64,000 bases of DNA, taken from NCBI GenBank assembly GCA_033961575.1, contig CM066737.1:100964709-101028708 (forward strand). The letters run 5' to 3'. Below are positions 11,075-23,041 of this stretch, piece by piece. Numbering within the stretch: position 1 is the first letter of the stretch; each line of letters starts with the position of its first letter. Under the pieces are notes generated by a model, which saw nothing but the letters and a program-made list of their open reading frames with translations, was not told where the DNA came from and ran no database searches. This DNA is from Aselliscus stoliczkanus. Its lineage: Eukaryota; Chordata; Mammalia; Chiroptera; Hipposideridae. The translations under genes were made by a program, and so were the position numbers.

Positions 11075-12838
11075 CCAGATTCTGGGGTAAGAGGTGACTT
11101 CAGTAAGAGAGGTCCAAGTTCAATGCTTTGGTAGTGCACCATCATATCCTGTTGGCTACCATCTCCACGTTGACCTTGTGCCTCAGTTCTGGGTCCTGGA
11201 TCCTTCCTTGCATTATCTATCTCTAACGTAGGTATTGGAATCTGGTCTTGGACCCCATCTTGCAACTTGCAGACAGAAGAGTATGATATCCGAGTGTCCT
11301 CAGGTCACTGTACGGAATCTTCTCGTTGGCTCTATTTGCCGATTCTATTCCCTGTTACCTCTTGAGAGACCTCCATGACACCAATTGCTTTTGTGAAATC
11401 ATTATGTGGAATCATACTCTCTACCTGTCATATTACATCTATTGGTCAGGGCTTCCTCCCATTCTGCATTGTTGAAACCTTCTAATTATGAGTAAAACAC
11501 CATAGTATCAAGTAATTGAGCTGGGCATTGGTCCTTGGAAAAATTATAAATGTTTTATTAAACAGTTGAATTGGAATCATTTAAAATGGAAACTGATGAT
11601 TATTAAGAAATCCTTTAAAAAATAAATCCAAGCTCCCTTCCCCTTTTGGGATAGTGTTACTAAAATTGCCAATAAAAAGAATGCCTTAGACATAGTATAT
11701 CAGGATCTCAGCAAGCTATCATGTCTGATCTTGAATTCAACTTTGAGCTAGATCTCCAGTACTATTATAAGGGCCTTCCTCTTAACCCTGTCCTATTCTA
11801 CTTTTTATTAAACACACTAATAAACATTTAAGAGTAAAGCTCAGCCAGTGTATAGAAGATGCAAAATAAAGATGAATAGATTCCAAGGACAAGGGCATAC
11901 TCAGAAACCAGAGGGCTCCCCACAACCTAGAATGAAGGGTTAAAATGAATAAGATTAAGTACAATAAAGATGTGTGTAAATACATGTACTTTTGTTTAAA
12001 ATTAAAATATACAAAAACAGTGTGAAAGACACATGGACCAACATTAGTATGACAGTGGTGGGGGGAGTCTTAGGACCTTTAATTTATTATAAACTCATCC
12101 TGAGCCAAAAGCGTGCATGGCTGCCAAGTATTGAATATGATCTTGGACTACATTAATTATAGTATAATGGGAAGGCTAATTCCATTGTACTTGGTACCTG
12201 CCAGACTCTGTCTGGGTTATTGTACTCAGATCATGGCAGGCTGACAAACTGCAATGGATCTGAGATAGGCAGCCAGGGTGGAAAAGGGTCTGGAGCTAAT
12301 GGTATGCTGGAGCCAGCTGGTATTCACTTGCTAGAAGTTGCTAAATATTCAGAAATTTTGTGAGTTGGTTGGTAAGCCCTCGGTAGCTTGAAATGGGCCA
12401 TGGTGGGAGTCTTTACATCATGGTAATCGATGAGTATTATAAATCAGGACTTTTTGTTTTCTGGAGAGTGGGTTTGTAAGGACACCACTTTCAGTAACCC
12501 CCTGATATGAAGAACAATTAAAGACAGACAGTGTGTTATATTCATTCGAAAAGAAAAAAATCAAGGGAGGGAGGATGAAGACTTCAGAGCTGTTTTTAAA
12601 TACTTGAAGAGTTTGGATTTTCTTTTTCAGCACATCAGAGCAATGCTTCTCAAGCCCTCCCATCTTTAAGCCCAAGCTCTCACAGCCTCCCCCTCCATCC
12701 AGAAGTGTAGCCCCAAAGTACCAGTCACGAGTGAGACATTTCTCTGAAGTTTCTCATATTATCTTTAAAAGTTATGCAAATGTTACATTTTACCCCACAA
12801 ATGATCCGTATCTCTCTGAATATAAAAATAATGGATTA
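11075..12838. other. Unassigned sequence
   Basis: The right flank of the L1 site. I see no gene, and open frames are all under 90 codons. 12200-12420 has the look of an eroded interspersed repeat, but I cannot name it. Confidence 0.4.
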
Positions 12839-13001
12839 CAGAGGCACTTCTCAAACTTTTCTGTGTGTGAATCACCTGGGGATCTTGTTAACACGCAGGT
12901 TCCAATTGAGTAGGTCTGGATGAGAGACAGACTCTGAATTTCTAACAAGCCCCAGGTGATGCCAAAGCTGCTGGTCTCTGCATACTTTGAGTAGCAAAGG
13001 T
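12839..13001 (+). mobile_element. MER5A (hAT-Charlie, non-autonomous)
   Basis: Follows the MER5A plan: a mutated terminal inverted repeat (CAGAGGCACTTCTCAAAC), 'aatcacctggggatcttgtt', 'gaatttctaacaagccccag' and 'gctgctggtctctgcatact' at the right. Confidence 0.85.
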
Positions 13002-13226
13002 TTCAATTATGTACTAGTCTTTTTTTACTTCCTTCTCTTCCCCCAACTCCATCTTCCAGTAAATTCAGCACTCAGGGTGATGCGCCCTGTTTAATCTGTA
13101 TTTAATCTCTCTCCCACAGAGACACAAGCCCGTGGGGATAACACAGGTACCTCTGGAAAGCTTGGAGTTAAAACTTTTTTTAGACTTATTGTCTTTCATT
13201 ATTTATCCTCTTGTAGAATTCTTTTT

Positions 13227-13375
13227 TTTCTTCTTTTTTTTCTAGCTGAGCCATCCTGCCACCTGTTGGCAGCTCAACGGCAACTCAGCTCGGGCTGGCC
13301 TCGAACTGATGTTGCTCAGAGCTCAGCTTGCGCTCTTGAGCGAGCTCTTAACCAACTGAGCCATTCGGCCAGCCC
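13227..13375 (-). mobile_element. Group C SINE
   Basis: Antisense copy: a T-rich tail, then AGCTGAGCCATCCTGCCACC, and ending at the head GGCTGGCCGAATGGCTCAG when reverse-complemented. Flanked by TAGAATTCTTTTT at 13214-13226 and 13376-13388, a 13-bp target duplication. Confidence 0.92.
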
Positions 13376-13388
13376 TAGAATTCTTTTT

Positions 13389-13644
13389 ACTGAACAGTTT
13401 CTGCCTTATACTTTCTGCCTTTACTGAGTATCATCATAAAAACTGGTGGAGGAAATTCATTCTTTGACCCATTGTAGGGAAATTGTCAAGGACATCATTC
13501 ACTACGTTACATTCTTTTCTCTATTTGAGGACTCAGGGGAACTTTTTCTCAGCTTTTATTTCCAGGAATTGCTTCATCTGAACAATTCATTCTTTTTGAC
13601 CTTACTAACACCTGAATCTCGTAGTTGAATGCATTTTCCTCTTT
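13389..13644. other. Unassigned sequence
   Basis: Nothing recognised. Confidence 0.35.
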
Positions 13645-13790
13645 CACTCAACATTCATTCAATACATACTTATTGAGCACCTGCAGAGCTCCAGGGACCA
13701 GTCTAGGTGATGGGGACACAGCAGGGAAGAGAACATTCACACATCCCTGCATTCTTGGAGCCTGTGTTCCCAGGTCTCTCCCCTCTGATT
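13645..13790 (-). mobile_element. L2 LINE fragment
   Basis: 'acatacttattgagcacctg', then 'gatggggacacagcagg', is the antisense of the L2 3' region. Confidence 0.65.
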
Positions 13791-14181
13791 GTCGGGACAC
13801 AGGGAACCACACTGGAGGCCACCTCCATCCAACAAACTCTAAAAGACCCAATGAAAGATATTTCAAGCTTGAATTGCGCTGCTGGGTGTATGATTTTCTA
13901 ACTCTCATCTCTTTACTGAGTTCTCTCAACTTTTTCTTTTTCTCTTTGGAGACCATGTGCATTTTCTTCACTGTAAGCTGCTTCAAATTCTCTATGGAAT
14001 GAGGCAGTATATAAATAAGTCATTAGATATGTGGAGCTGGAGCAATTGGGTCTGGAGCCAATGCAGTAAAGTTGTAGATATCAAAGTTTAGCCTCATATG
14101 CAAATAGTCTAATGTCCTGAAAAGAAATGGCTCGCCTTGTAATGTAGTTACTTTTCTGACACTGATATTGGCAGTTCACTT
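13791..14181. other. Unassigned sequence
   Basis: No gene or repeat recognised. Confidence 0.35.
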
Positions 14182-14197
14182 TGTTTGGTGAATTTTG

Positions 14198-14315
14198 TTT
14201 GTTTGTTTGTTTGTTTGTTTTGAGGGCAGTGTCACTGGCCCTCATATGTGGGACCCAAACCGGGGCCGCTGGCTTCTCAAGCCAGCGCTTAACCACCGCG
14301 CCACTCGGCCGGCCC
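14198..14315 (-). mobile_element. Group A SINE with (TTTG)n tail
   Basis: Antisense short SINE whose tail, read on + as repeated GTTT, is AAAC-rich rather than pure A. A 16-bp target duplication with one mismatch (14182-14197, 14316-14331) encloses it. Confidence 0.92.
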
Positions 14316-14331
14316 TGTTTGATGAATTTTG

Positions 14332-15589
14332 ACACAGTACTTCCCAACCTCAAGGGTGCTTGTGCTACTTAACACCTCAGGTGCCTCTCAATAATTGGAT
14401 TGTATACAAAGTTCCATGCTTTCAGTTCTTTTACAGACAACAATGGCTCCTCCTTTACAGCAGCCTCAGTATCTATTGGAGAATATAAATTCTTTAGGGA
14501 AGATGGCGGCTCTGGGGAATCCCACATGTCAGGGTGGAGGGAGGTTTGGAGAGGAAGAGGAGCTTCTGCCAGAAAAGCAGCCCAGGTTTCAAATCCTCTG
14601 TCTGGGATGTGTTTAGTGACACTCACTAAAATCTAAACTCCTGCATTTTCTTCTAACTTGTCTTGATCCAATTCATGGTTTTCTTCAGATGAATAAAATA
14701 CCCCTGTATTTATAGTGGATGCTGTAAACCAGCCATCCATGATATTTTTTATATCATAAGCAGCTGCTCGCTGAGCCAACACAGGGTAAAAGAAGCTGAT
14801 TTGTATTTTTACAGCTAGATATGAAACCAGCTTTCAATAATTTGGGAAGCACGTGCCACTGCTTGTGATCCTCAGGGTCCTAGTCTTTAAATGAGCCCTT
14901 AAAGATTGCAAATACTACAATTAATACAACATTGAAAGGTAGCCCTGTGTTAGCCTCTTACTTGAAAATAGGAAATTTTAAAGAATTAATTGATTTTAAC
15001 TTCAATATGAAATATTGGCTCCTGTGGTGATACTATTCTGTGAATAGATAGAGGCAGCATTTATGACCTTTTTAACTACATTCCATTCACTGAAAAATGA
15101 CAACTATGCTAAAGAAATACTTTCCTCCTTGCTGCCGGCTTCTCCCAACGAGAGCTTTTAGCAAAGGGCATAGAAAGTCCTGCCAATAAATAACAAAAAT
15201 TTACTATCATCACCATCATTTTACAGTCTTGCCCTCCCCACCAGAGGAACCCAGAGAGCAGAATAGATGAAATCAACCTGCTTTGCTCAGCATCAAGGAC
15301 ATGTTATTACTCAAACTGGGTGACTGGGTGGGGGGGGAGACTAGTCTAGGAGAAATACACAGACTGAAACTGGCACTGCCCCAGATATGTTTCTTGGTCA
15401 TTGTTGCTGTCATTGTTGTTACTCCAATTTCCCAGCACTAATGGCTGGCTGCCCCATTTAGTTCAATGCCGTAGAAATCAGAACTGTCTTCACCCTCTGG
15501 AGACACTAAAAAACAGAAACCTCTTGAGTCACACAGCACCCTGAGCTGAGCAGCCAAGAGCTGCCCATGAGAGGCCAAATAGTGAATGG
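14332..15589. other. Unassigned sequence
   Basis: Mostly unique-looking DNA with no convincing exon or repeat. Confidence 0.4.
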
Positions 15590-15688
15590 ACTTGGAGCTG
15601 AGCTAGCTGCGCCCTCCACAACTAAGATTGAAGGAAAACAACTTGGCTGTTCCCCTTCCCCAATTCCCCAATAAAATCTTTTAAAAAA
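15590..15688 (+). mobile_element. Group B SINE, 3' part only
   Basis: Carries 'tgcgccctccacaactaaga' and the tail 'ccccaataaaatctttt', i.e. an AATAAA polyadenylation signal followed by TCTTTT, a pol III terminator. The wording differs from the full-length copies, so it is an older or sister subfamily. The head is not recognisable upstream. Confidence 0.75.
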
Positions 15689-16610
15689 GCCATCTAGATG
15701 GAATCACTGTTGCATTCCTTTTGTGGGACTGACCATTCCTCTCCTGCATAACAGAGACCAAAATGTTTTAGAAAGTACATCTTCAGACTCCTTGAATTGA
15801 GAGACGAAAAGAGACAGAGCCAGAAAGAGCTTAACTGGAATGAAAAGCATTTTCCTGGACTCTGCTCTCCTGAATTAATCAGGTCCAGCATAGGCAGCTT
15901 AAAGAGCTTGTTGGGGGAAAATTCCTTTCTCGGATGACTATTTCTGGCCAGGCTGCATACACAGGAGTGCTTTGGTCCGGGGCCTTTGCAACCAGAATCA
16001 AAGCAACTGTTTGCCATTCCTATAAGGAACTTTAATGATCTGAAAGGAAATAGCAGGATGTATGAAAAGACCCAAATTTCTCTCCATTAGTGGTTTCAAG
16101 GGTTCTTGGTATAGTGATTCTTGAAATTACAGTTGCAGTTCATGAAGTTTCTCGGATGAAGCCCAACTATTAGACTTGGTTTAAGAAAAGGAGCAGGACA
16201 AACTCCAGCTTTTATTTTAGGGGACCTCGGCTTCACCCTCCTTGTCTAAATCCTTGAGGAAAATAGCTTGCACTGGGGGTGTGTGTGAAAAAAAATAGTA
16301 TATGTTTCCTCCTTAGTACGCTTAAAAATATAACTCAAATTCTCTCCTTTTCCCCCACCATTTAGGGCTTAAGTCCCATATGCAGGGTATTATTGTCACA
16401 GTTAATCCCTTGCTGCTCTAAGTACATCTTTTATTATGCCACAGGTTTCAATAACTTCTTATTACTCTGATTCAGCTACAGCAATGGCATACCCAAACTC
16501 CCCCTGAGCAAAACATTCATAGGAACAAGGGGCAAGGCACCAATGGTTAGTTTAATGTCTACAATGAGTCAGGATCTGGGTTGGATGGTTTCACCAGTGC
16601 GATGTAAGCC
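15689..16610. other. Unassigned sequence
   Basis: No gene or repeat recognised; one minus-strand frame of 107 codons (15694-16017) shows no domain. Confidence 0.4.
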
Positions 16611-16800
16611 TCCACTCATGGCTGTATGGCAGGTATCGCCATTTCAAGGTGAAGAAACTGAGGCTCCATTTTCAAGGCAGTTCTGCTATTCTCCTCTGTT
16701 TCTACAGTTTGAGTCCAGGCCATTTGACCTCAGAGCCCACATTCTTTCTGATATGCCAAATTGTCTCTTGTTCAGCACAGATGATATCATCTCCATTTTG
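16611..16800 (-). mobile_element. MIR fragment, diverged
   Basis: 'aggtgaagaaactgaggctc' followed by 'gagtccaggccatttgacct' fits antisense MIR. Confidence 0.55.
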
Positions 16801-17706
16801 CAAGTGACAAGGTAAAGGCTAAGAATGTTTTGAACTTTCTCCAACTACCATGGTAATCCTTGACAGGTCGATGTTCCTGGAAACCTGTTTACTGTACCAA
16901 GCCACTCAGCACAGCGACTCAAGACTGGCTGAATTCAAGTGTTGCCTGGGCAGTATATGGACTATTTCAGAGAAGCTCTGACTTCACTATGGAACTTATC
17001 AAAAGTTACCTTTATACCTGTGTAAAGAATAGATCCAGGTTAGAGCTTTCCCTGGTGATAGTAGAATGCTTTGCTCTATGACATTTACCAGCTTGGTTAT
17101 ATTACACTGTCTCATTGGTGGCCTGCGACCATTCATAGCGCCTATTATTATGTGGCGCTAGTTCGTTACTGAGGTTTCCTATATTCACAACAGCAGTGTG
17201 ACATTCTTATTTCCTTCTTGAGCTATGCAGGCCTGGCATTTAGTGGAGATAATTGAGTCTGGCGTCAAAAGCTGTGTTTCTGCACCATCCCTGGGACCAC
17301 TGCACAGGGAATAAATATTTGCTCAATAAGCCTCAAGGGAGATGTTCCTTATCTTTCCAACCTTACAGAGTTACCAGAATGGGACAAGGACACCTTTCCC
17401 TTTACTCACATGAACTCACCCTGGGCATCTGTGTCTGGGAGGACCCAGATTTCTACATGCCTCATGGGAAAGTCTAGATAAACTCTAGAAGGATATTGTG
17501 GTGAAGGCTGATAGCTGGTTACCAAAATCCATTGTCTCCTTCTTCCATAGTAATAGAGTTATTGCCGGACACACTGAATACCTCCCCATGTTCTTCAATT
17601 TGAGTCCCTCTGTACAGCTACACTGGATTTAACATGACTGCCCAGCTACACACCATTTTCCAGCTTTCCTTGAAGTTATTTGTGGTCATGCGCCAATTCT
17701 CTAGAC
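16801..17706. other. Unassigned sequence
   Basis: Nothing recognisable. Confidence 0.35.
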
Positions 17707-17865
17707 CAGTGGTTCTCAAAGCATCATCATCATCTGAGAGCTTGTTAGAAATGCAAGTTATTGGGCTCCACCCCAGACCTTGGGAATCAGAAACTCTGAG
17801 GGCGGGTCCCACAGTGTGTGTTTCAACAAACACTCCAGGAGATTCTGATGCAGGCTAATGTTCTT
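17707..17865 (+). mobile_element. MER5A
   Basis: Begins with an intact CAGTGGTTCTCAAAG terminus and contains 'gggctccaccccagacc', typical of MER5A. The right inverted repeat is eroded. Confidence 0.82.
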
Positions 17866-18365
17866 GAAAATAGAACATGACTAGAAATAATATGTGTTCT
17901 TTCTGTGCCTAGGCCAAAAGACACTGAATATGCCTCTTCCATGCTCTCTTCCTACTTCCTTCAGGCTAGAACCAGACAAGGCTTTAACCATGCAGGTGGT
18001 AACAATGCTATAGGGCAGAGGTTTTATGTCAAGTTTTATGCTACTTTGATGAAAGTAAAGAGTCTTGCCGATTTAAATTTAAATTCACAAAGTAAAATAC
18101 ATGAGATTTAAAAAGAAAACCATTTGTATTTATCAAATCATACAATAGTTCTGTATGTACATTTTTAGTAATGCATTAACTAACAAGATCTGGTAATGGG
18201 TCTAATGACTTCCACAAATCCAAAATATCTGCAATAACCATAATATAAGATGGACAGAATCTGTGATTTCTATTGGTGGCAAGGTCCCAGGCACTGCTAA
18301 TACTACCATGGGCTGTTGTCTACATTCATAATGTAAGGAAATAGTAAGTTTCAATTTGAGAATTA
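17866..18365. other. Unassigned sequence, possibly old repeat
   Basis: AT-rich from 18060 to 18200. No confident assignment. Confidence 0.3.
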
Positions 18366-18852
18366 TGATAGGCTGAATAATGGCCCCAAAGGTATTCAAG
18401 TCCTAATCCTCGGAACCCGTGACTGATACCTTACATGGTAAAAGGGACTTTATAGCAAATGTGATTAAGTTAGGATATTGAGAAGGGGAGATGATCCTGG
18501 ATTATTCAGGTGAGCCCCAAATGTAATCACAAGTGTACTTAGAAGAGGGAGGCAGATGGTGACTGGACAACAGAAGAGAGACAGTGTGATGATAGATGCT
18601 ATGTTATGCGCTTTGAAGATAAAGGCTCCATAAGCCAAGGAATGCAGGCAGCCTCCATGTACAGTTAGAGGCAGGGCAATAAACTGTCCACTAGAGCCAC
18701 CAGCAGGGGTACAGCTTTGGACATCTTGACTTTGCCTAGTGAAACTGATTTATGTCTTCTGACCTCCAAAACTGTAAGAGAAAAAATTGGTGTTGTTTAA
18801 AGCCACTAAATTTGTAGTTACTTATTACAGCAGCAATAGAAAATTGAATACA
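18366..18852 (+). mobile_element. MaLR solo LTR, MLT1-like
   Basis: Starts TGATAGGCTGAATAATGGCC and ends with TACA. The interior has 'gcaaatgtgattaagttagg', 'gccaaggaatgcaggcagcc' and 'ctgacctccaaaactgtaag', the usual order of an MLT1-type LTR. The ends are TG...CA; the 5-bp flanks AATTA and AAGTT match only partly. No internal MaLR sequence adjoins it. Confidence 0.82.
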
Positions 18853-19100
18853 AAGTTGGTTACAATAATGGTGATTCTCCCCCTCATCCAAGTTCATGAA
18901 CCTCCTGAATTCTATCTATGGGCTTCAGGTTAAAAGACCTCACCCTAAAGGTTTCGGGAGCTACAAAGTGGAAAGAACCTGGATCCTTGAATGACCTCAG
19001 GAGACAGAGCTGCCTGGGGTATCTGTTAGTTATAATACCTTAGCTTGCCTTAACTATTATGGGGAGTAGGGAATTCCTCAAGAGGAGATAGAGAATAGAT
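18853..19100. other. Unassigned sequence
   Basis: Nothing recognised. Confidence 0.35.
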
Positions 19101-19745
19101 CTAAAGAAACTATATATGGACAAGAGAAAGAAACCAGACTAAGGTCGGGGCCAGAAACTCAGAGACCAGACCCAGCAAGGTTAGGAAGCCAGGGGCTGAG
19201 TCTGTTCAGGGCTGCTCTCCAGGTGGCAAGGTCAGAGAGGGGTGGAGTGACAGAGGATGGAGGGAGCCTGGGCCCCAGCCATGTGAGTGGCCAGGCCCCT
19301 CTTTGTGCTCCTGATTCCACCTCCCAGTCTGGTTCTCAGCTCGCTGGAGGCCTTAGAGTACTGGCCTCTCCTGCAGCCATACAAAAGAGCTTGGCTTGGG
19401 GTTTCCTTCACGTCCCGATTCTACCTCATAGACACTTGAGATGTTGTTCCTCCAGCCATGCACCTCTAGCCTTCCTTCCCAATACTCAGACCCTAGTGAC
19501 CTTCTGGTCATTTTAGTGACCTTCTGGTCTCCCTTATCAGCTTCTTGGTCCTCAGAACTCCCTTATGGTTTTCTCGTGTCTTTAGTTCCCCTAAGTGAAA
19601 ATTTTCGACTCTAAATCAGCCTCCTACCACAAGCCTCTATAAAACGACCCCCCATGCTGAGCATGCCTCAGCTATGCCCCAGCCTCATCTGGAATGAGTA
19701 GGGATCTTGACACATCTTTTCATTATGGTCCTACTTTGAAATAAA
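19101..19745 (+). mobile_element. Possible LTR with TATA box and AATAAA
   Basis: TATAAAA at 19638-19644 is followed about 100 bp later by AATAAA (19740-19745). GC-rich sequence lies upstream. This spacing is LTR-like, but I cannot match a family or find the ends. The alternative is a chance pair of motifs. Confidence 0.3.
19494..19529 (+). repeat. 16-bp direct repeat, 20-bp period
   Basis: TAGTGACCTTCTGGTC occurs at 19494-19509 and again at 19514-19529. Confidence 0.9.
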
Positions 19746-19849
19746 GACATGAACATTTCTCAAGAGTATTACTTGAAGATAAATATTGCTTCATTTAGGA
19801 TATATAGGATATTTATATCCTAAATAATAATTAATATTAATAATTACTA

Positions 19850-20580
19850 TTATTTATTAAAACCACTATGATATACCATTTCATGCCCACCAAAATGGCA
19901 AAATTAAAATGTGACTATAAAAATTGGTGACTGTTTCTGTATCCTAGAGCAATAATAATCTCTGTATACCGTTGATAAGTGTGCAAATTGGTACAACAAA
20001 ACTCTGGAGAAGAATTTGGCATTACTTCATAGTAAAAGTTCCTATGCAGAAACCTTGAGCCTGGTGATTTCACTCTAAAGAAACCCTTGTACGTGTGCCC
20101 CAGGAGAAATTCACAATAGTGTACATAGCAGCGTTATTCATAACAGGCAAAAACTGAAAAAGCAAATGGCCAGCACCAGTAAAATGGATGAATAAATTGT
20201 GATATAACCGAAGAGTTGAATACTATATATACAAGAGTGAAAATAGATAAATTATAGCTATAATTTATGTGGACATGAAGAAACATAAAAAGTATAATAT
20301 TGAGTGACATAAGCAATTCACAGAAATATACATACAGTATGATTCCATTTATATAAAGTCCAAGGACAAAGGAAACCAAATAATTTATATATCCATATAT
20401 CTATATCTCTATCAAAGAACTAGAATAATGTTTTCCTTAGATGAAGGGTAGAATACTTTTGGTGGAGACACGTAAGGGTTTCAAAGGTATTGGGAAATGT
20501 GTACGTAAGTGTTTTTTTATTGTTATTTCAGCAGTGAACACACAATACATTATTTTGTGTATATGGTTTTTCATGCTGCA
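19850..20580 (+). mobile_element. Old L1 (L1M type) 3' part
   Basis: Decayed end of ORF2 and 3' UTR. Landmarks are 'gcagcgttattcataacagg', 'atggatgaataaattgtgat' and 'cagtatgattccatttatat', in the order found in L1M. Many stops; far more diverged than the L1 at 6.9-11 kb. Confidence 0.8.
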
Positions 20581-20584
20581 AAAT

Positions 20585-20660
20585 GTAGGGAAAATAACAA
20601 TAGCTAATGTTTATTGAGCACCCCTTTCTTCCAACCACTTTGCAGATGCCCTCTTTGAAA
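20585..20660 (-). mobile_element. MIR tail fragment
   Basis: 'gctaatgtttattgagcacc' is the antisense MIR 3' end. Confidence 0.5.
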
Positions 20661-20926
20661 GAATGAATCCTGTGCTTTTATTTTTAATGCTTCACCTATC
20701 ATTTTCTATTTATTGTTTTTTGCTTTCAGGTGTTTTCCTAAAATAAAATAGAACATAATTGTGTAAGTAAGGGGGAAATCATGTGATAATAAAAACAATG
20801 AACAAAATATTAATAATCAATTCAAGGAGAATTTTATATTCATGCAGAATGCAGAACCTAAAACCATTTAATTTAATCACACAACCCTCTGAACTAAAAG
20901 GAGCCACATAGACAATCAAACTAGAC
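20661..20926. other. Unassigned AT-rich sequence
   Basis: Nothing recognised. Confidence 0.35.
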
Positions 20927-20927
20927 C

Positions 20928-21152
20928 AGAGATTCCTAGCCTCAGCACTATTGACATTTTGTGCTGGATTATTCTTTGTTGTGGGCTCTGTCTTGTACTA
21001 TTGTAGGACGTTCAGCGGCATCACTGGCCCCCACCCACTAATCTCAGTAACACCCCTCTCCCCAGTTGTGGCAAATGAAAATGTCTCCAGACATTGCCAA
21101 ATGTCCCCTGGGAGGCAAAATGGTCCCTGGTTGAGACCCACAGAACTAGATG
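20928..21152 (-). mobile_element. MER20 (hAT-Charlie)
   Basis: 'gcactattgacattttgtgc', 'gtaggacgttcagcggcatc' and 'atgtctccagacattgccaa' follow the antisense MER20 consensus over nearly full length. Confidence 0.88.
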
Positions 21153-22450
21153 GCCTTGGCACATTCAATGGAAGTACATGCATAGGGAACCTATCACATG
21201 TCTATTTCACATTCCCTTGGTAGTTTTCCTTCCTTCCTTCATTCATTTGCTTGACATTTATTGAGGTACATCCTCTAAGAACTAAATGTTAAGTAGCTTT
21301 AATAGTTATATCATCACTCCGGGTTTCTTGAACATTACTCATTTGCTGGCAGAAGTGCCAGCTCAGAAAGAACCTAACAGTTTATAATCACAATTTTGCA
21401 CTTTTTTATTTTCAAGTTCCTTTAAAAATAAATAGAAAGGTAGACCTCAAAAGGATTCAAGGAGGCATTAGTGAACACTTGTAGGCTTTAACTGACCTTA
21501 AACGGGGCCACTTACACCCTCTACAACTCAGAGTTAATGCAATGTCTTTGAAGTTTTGTTAGGTTTAGCATATGAGGAGCTTCCAGCTGTGCAAATTGGG
21601 TGGTGACTTTAATTGATTAAATCATAACCTGAGCTAACAGGACATGCTGAAAGCAAACTGACCTGTATTAAAATTTAGGGAAAGAACATTTTAAAAAGTT
21701 AATGCTAGCACTTATATGTGCGCATAGATATTTTTTTTACTCACACAAGAAAGATTTTCGATCTCTCTGTACATAGTAAGTGTAGACTGCAGACCTTTAT
21801 CAAGCCCTTTGGATGTTCATTTTCTTCGTTCAGTCATTTTAAAGACCCTCCTCTAGTTGTGCATGATTTGCTCTTTTTCTGTCCTTGCACGTATTTTTCA
21901 ATTGTGCATTTATAAGGAATAAAAGGAAACTACTAACTTGCGGTGTAATTGTGCACGAGGAGTGTATTTTGGTCCCAGCCGTTGTGTCAGAGCTTCAGAG
22001 CTGAGATGCTGTTGCCATGGAGACAGAGATGTTGAGCTGGCTTCTTCACCTTTGCCCTGCTATTTAAAATCATACTCACAGCAAAGCTCTGGCAGACACA
22101 GGGCTTTCTCTAGTAGGTCAACCACCTCCTCCTCCTTTTTTCTCTTTTTAAAATCAACAACTTGGCAGATTAATGCCATTTTCATTTATGACTGTTATAA
22201 AATGTAATGTGAATATCCTCTTGCACAGAATGAATGGGTAGCTCTTTATGTTGTCTTGTCTCAACATGAAACTGAAATTCCTTGAGAGTTTGCCAAAACC
22301 AGTTCCTTTAATGGGTTCTGCTTGGGGTTCTAGCCCCTCTTGTGGCTTTCTGATAGTACCAGAGCAGTGGGTAGAGAACAGAGAGAAGCCAAGTGCATTA
22401 CAGAATGAGATGAAAAGCAATCGAAAGGAAGTTAATCACAGCCTTTTAAA
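21153..22450. other. Mostly unique sequence with possible regulatory character
   Basis: A short L2-like scrap lies near 21230-21290. The rest shows no repeat; it contains the X-box-like motif described separately, with an AT-rich element (TATAAGGAATAAAAGG, about 21911-21926) some 100 bp before it. Confidence 0.35.
22011..22024 (+). promoter_or_regulatory. RFX X-box-like motif
   Basis: GTTGCCATGGAGAC resembles the palindromic RFX site GTTGCCATGGCAAC, with two differences in the right half-site. A single motif is weak evidence for function. Confidence 0.3.
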
Positions 22451-22965
22451 ATGTTGTTTAAACAAACCCCACTGTGTTTGGGGAGTAGGCCACTCTCATA
22501 CACTCCTGGTAAATGAATGGGCCAGCACTGCCTTTCTGGAGGCAATTTGGTAATACATATCAAAAGCCTTAAAAATGCCAGTTGCCCTGTCAATGGCAAT
22601 TCTGGCAAATTTTTCTAAGAGAACATACATGAATGTAAATGAAGATTTGCCTAAAGAATTATTCATCACAGTTTTACTTATGATAATGGATAGTTGGAAA
22701 CAACCAGTTTCAGAAACATGTCTATAAAAGGAGATTGCTTGGGTTGCCTGGCTAGTTCAGTCAGTAAGGCATGAGAACTCTCATAAAAGAGAATTGCTTA
22801 CATTAATTCTAGTACATCACGCAATGGAATACTAGGCAACTGTATTAAATAATAGTGTGGAAGCATGTTTATTAACCTGAAAGATGTTCAAAAAATACTA
22901 TTTAATGGGGGTGGGGGGAAGCAGGTTACAAATCATTAAGAGCATTAGTATTCCGTTAAGTAAAT
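22451..22965 (+). mobile_element. Old L1M fragment hosting a small insertion
   Basis: 'cactctcatacactcctggt', 'gatagttggaaacaacc' and 'cacgcaatggaatactaggc' are L1 ORF2/3'-end phrases, heavily diverged. The 42-bp tRNA-like insert at 22741-22782 interrupts it. Confidence 0.7.
22741..22782 (+). mobile_element. tRNA-Lys-like 5' half insertion
   Basis: About 42 bp reading GGGTTGCCTGGCTAGTTCAG then TCAGTAAGGCATGAGAACTC. It matches the 5' half of a tRNA-Lys(CTT)-like molecule, up to about the anticodon loop. Flanks ATAAAAGGAGATTGCTT (22724-22740) and ATAAAAGAGAATTGCTT (22783-22799) differ at two positions and look like a 17-bp target duplication. There is no 3' half, no body and little tail. The 5' end of a Lys-tRNA-derived SINE is an alternative source. 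Confidence 0.65.
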
Positions 22966-23041
22966 AAGTGTAGAAACACATACACATAGGGGAAAACTGG
23001 AATGTTATATGCCAAATTTTGGTTCTTTGAGTGTTATTTTA

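Noticed and set aside
18690..18715. CTCF-like CCACCAGCAGGGG word in the MLT1-like LTR
   Set aside because: Only a partial core match and no second motif; too weak to list as a site.
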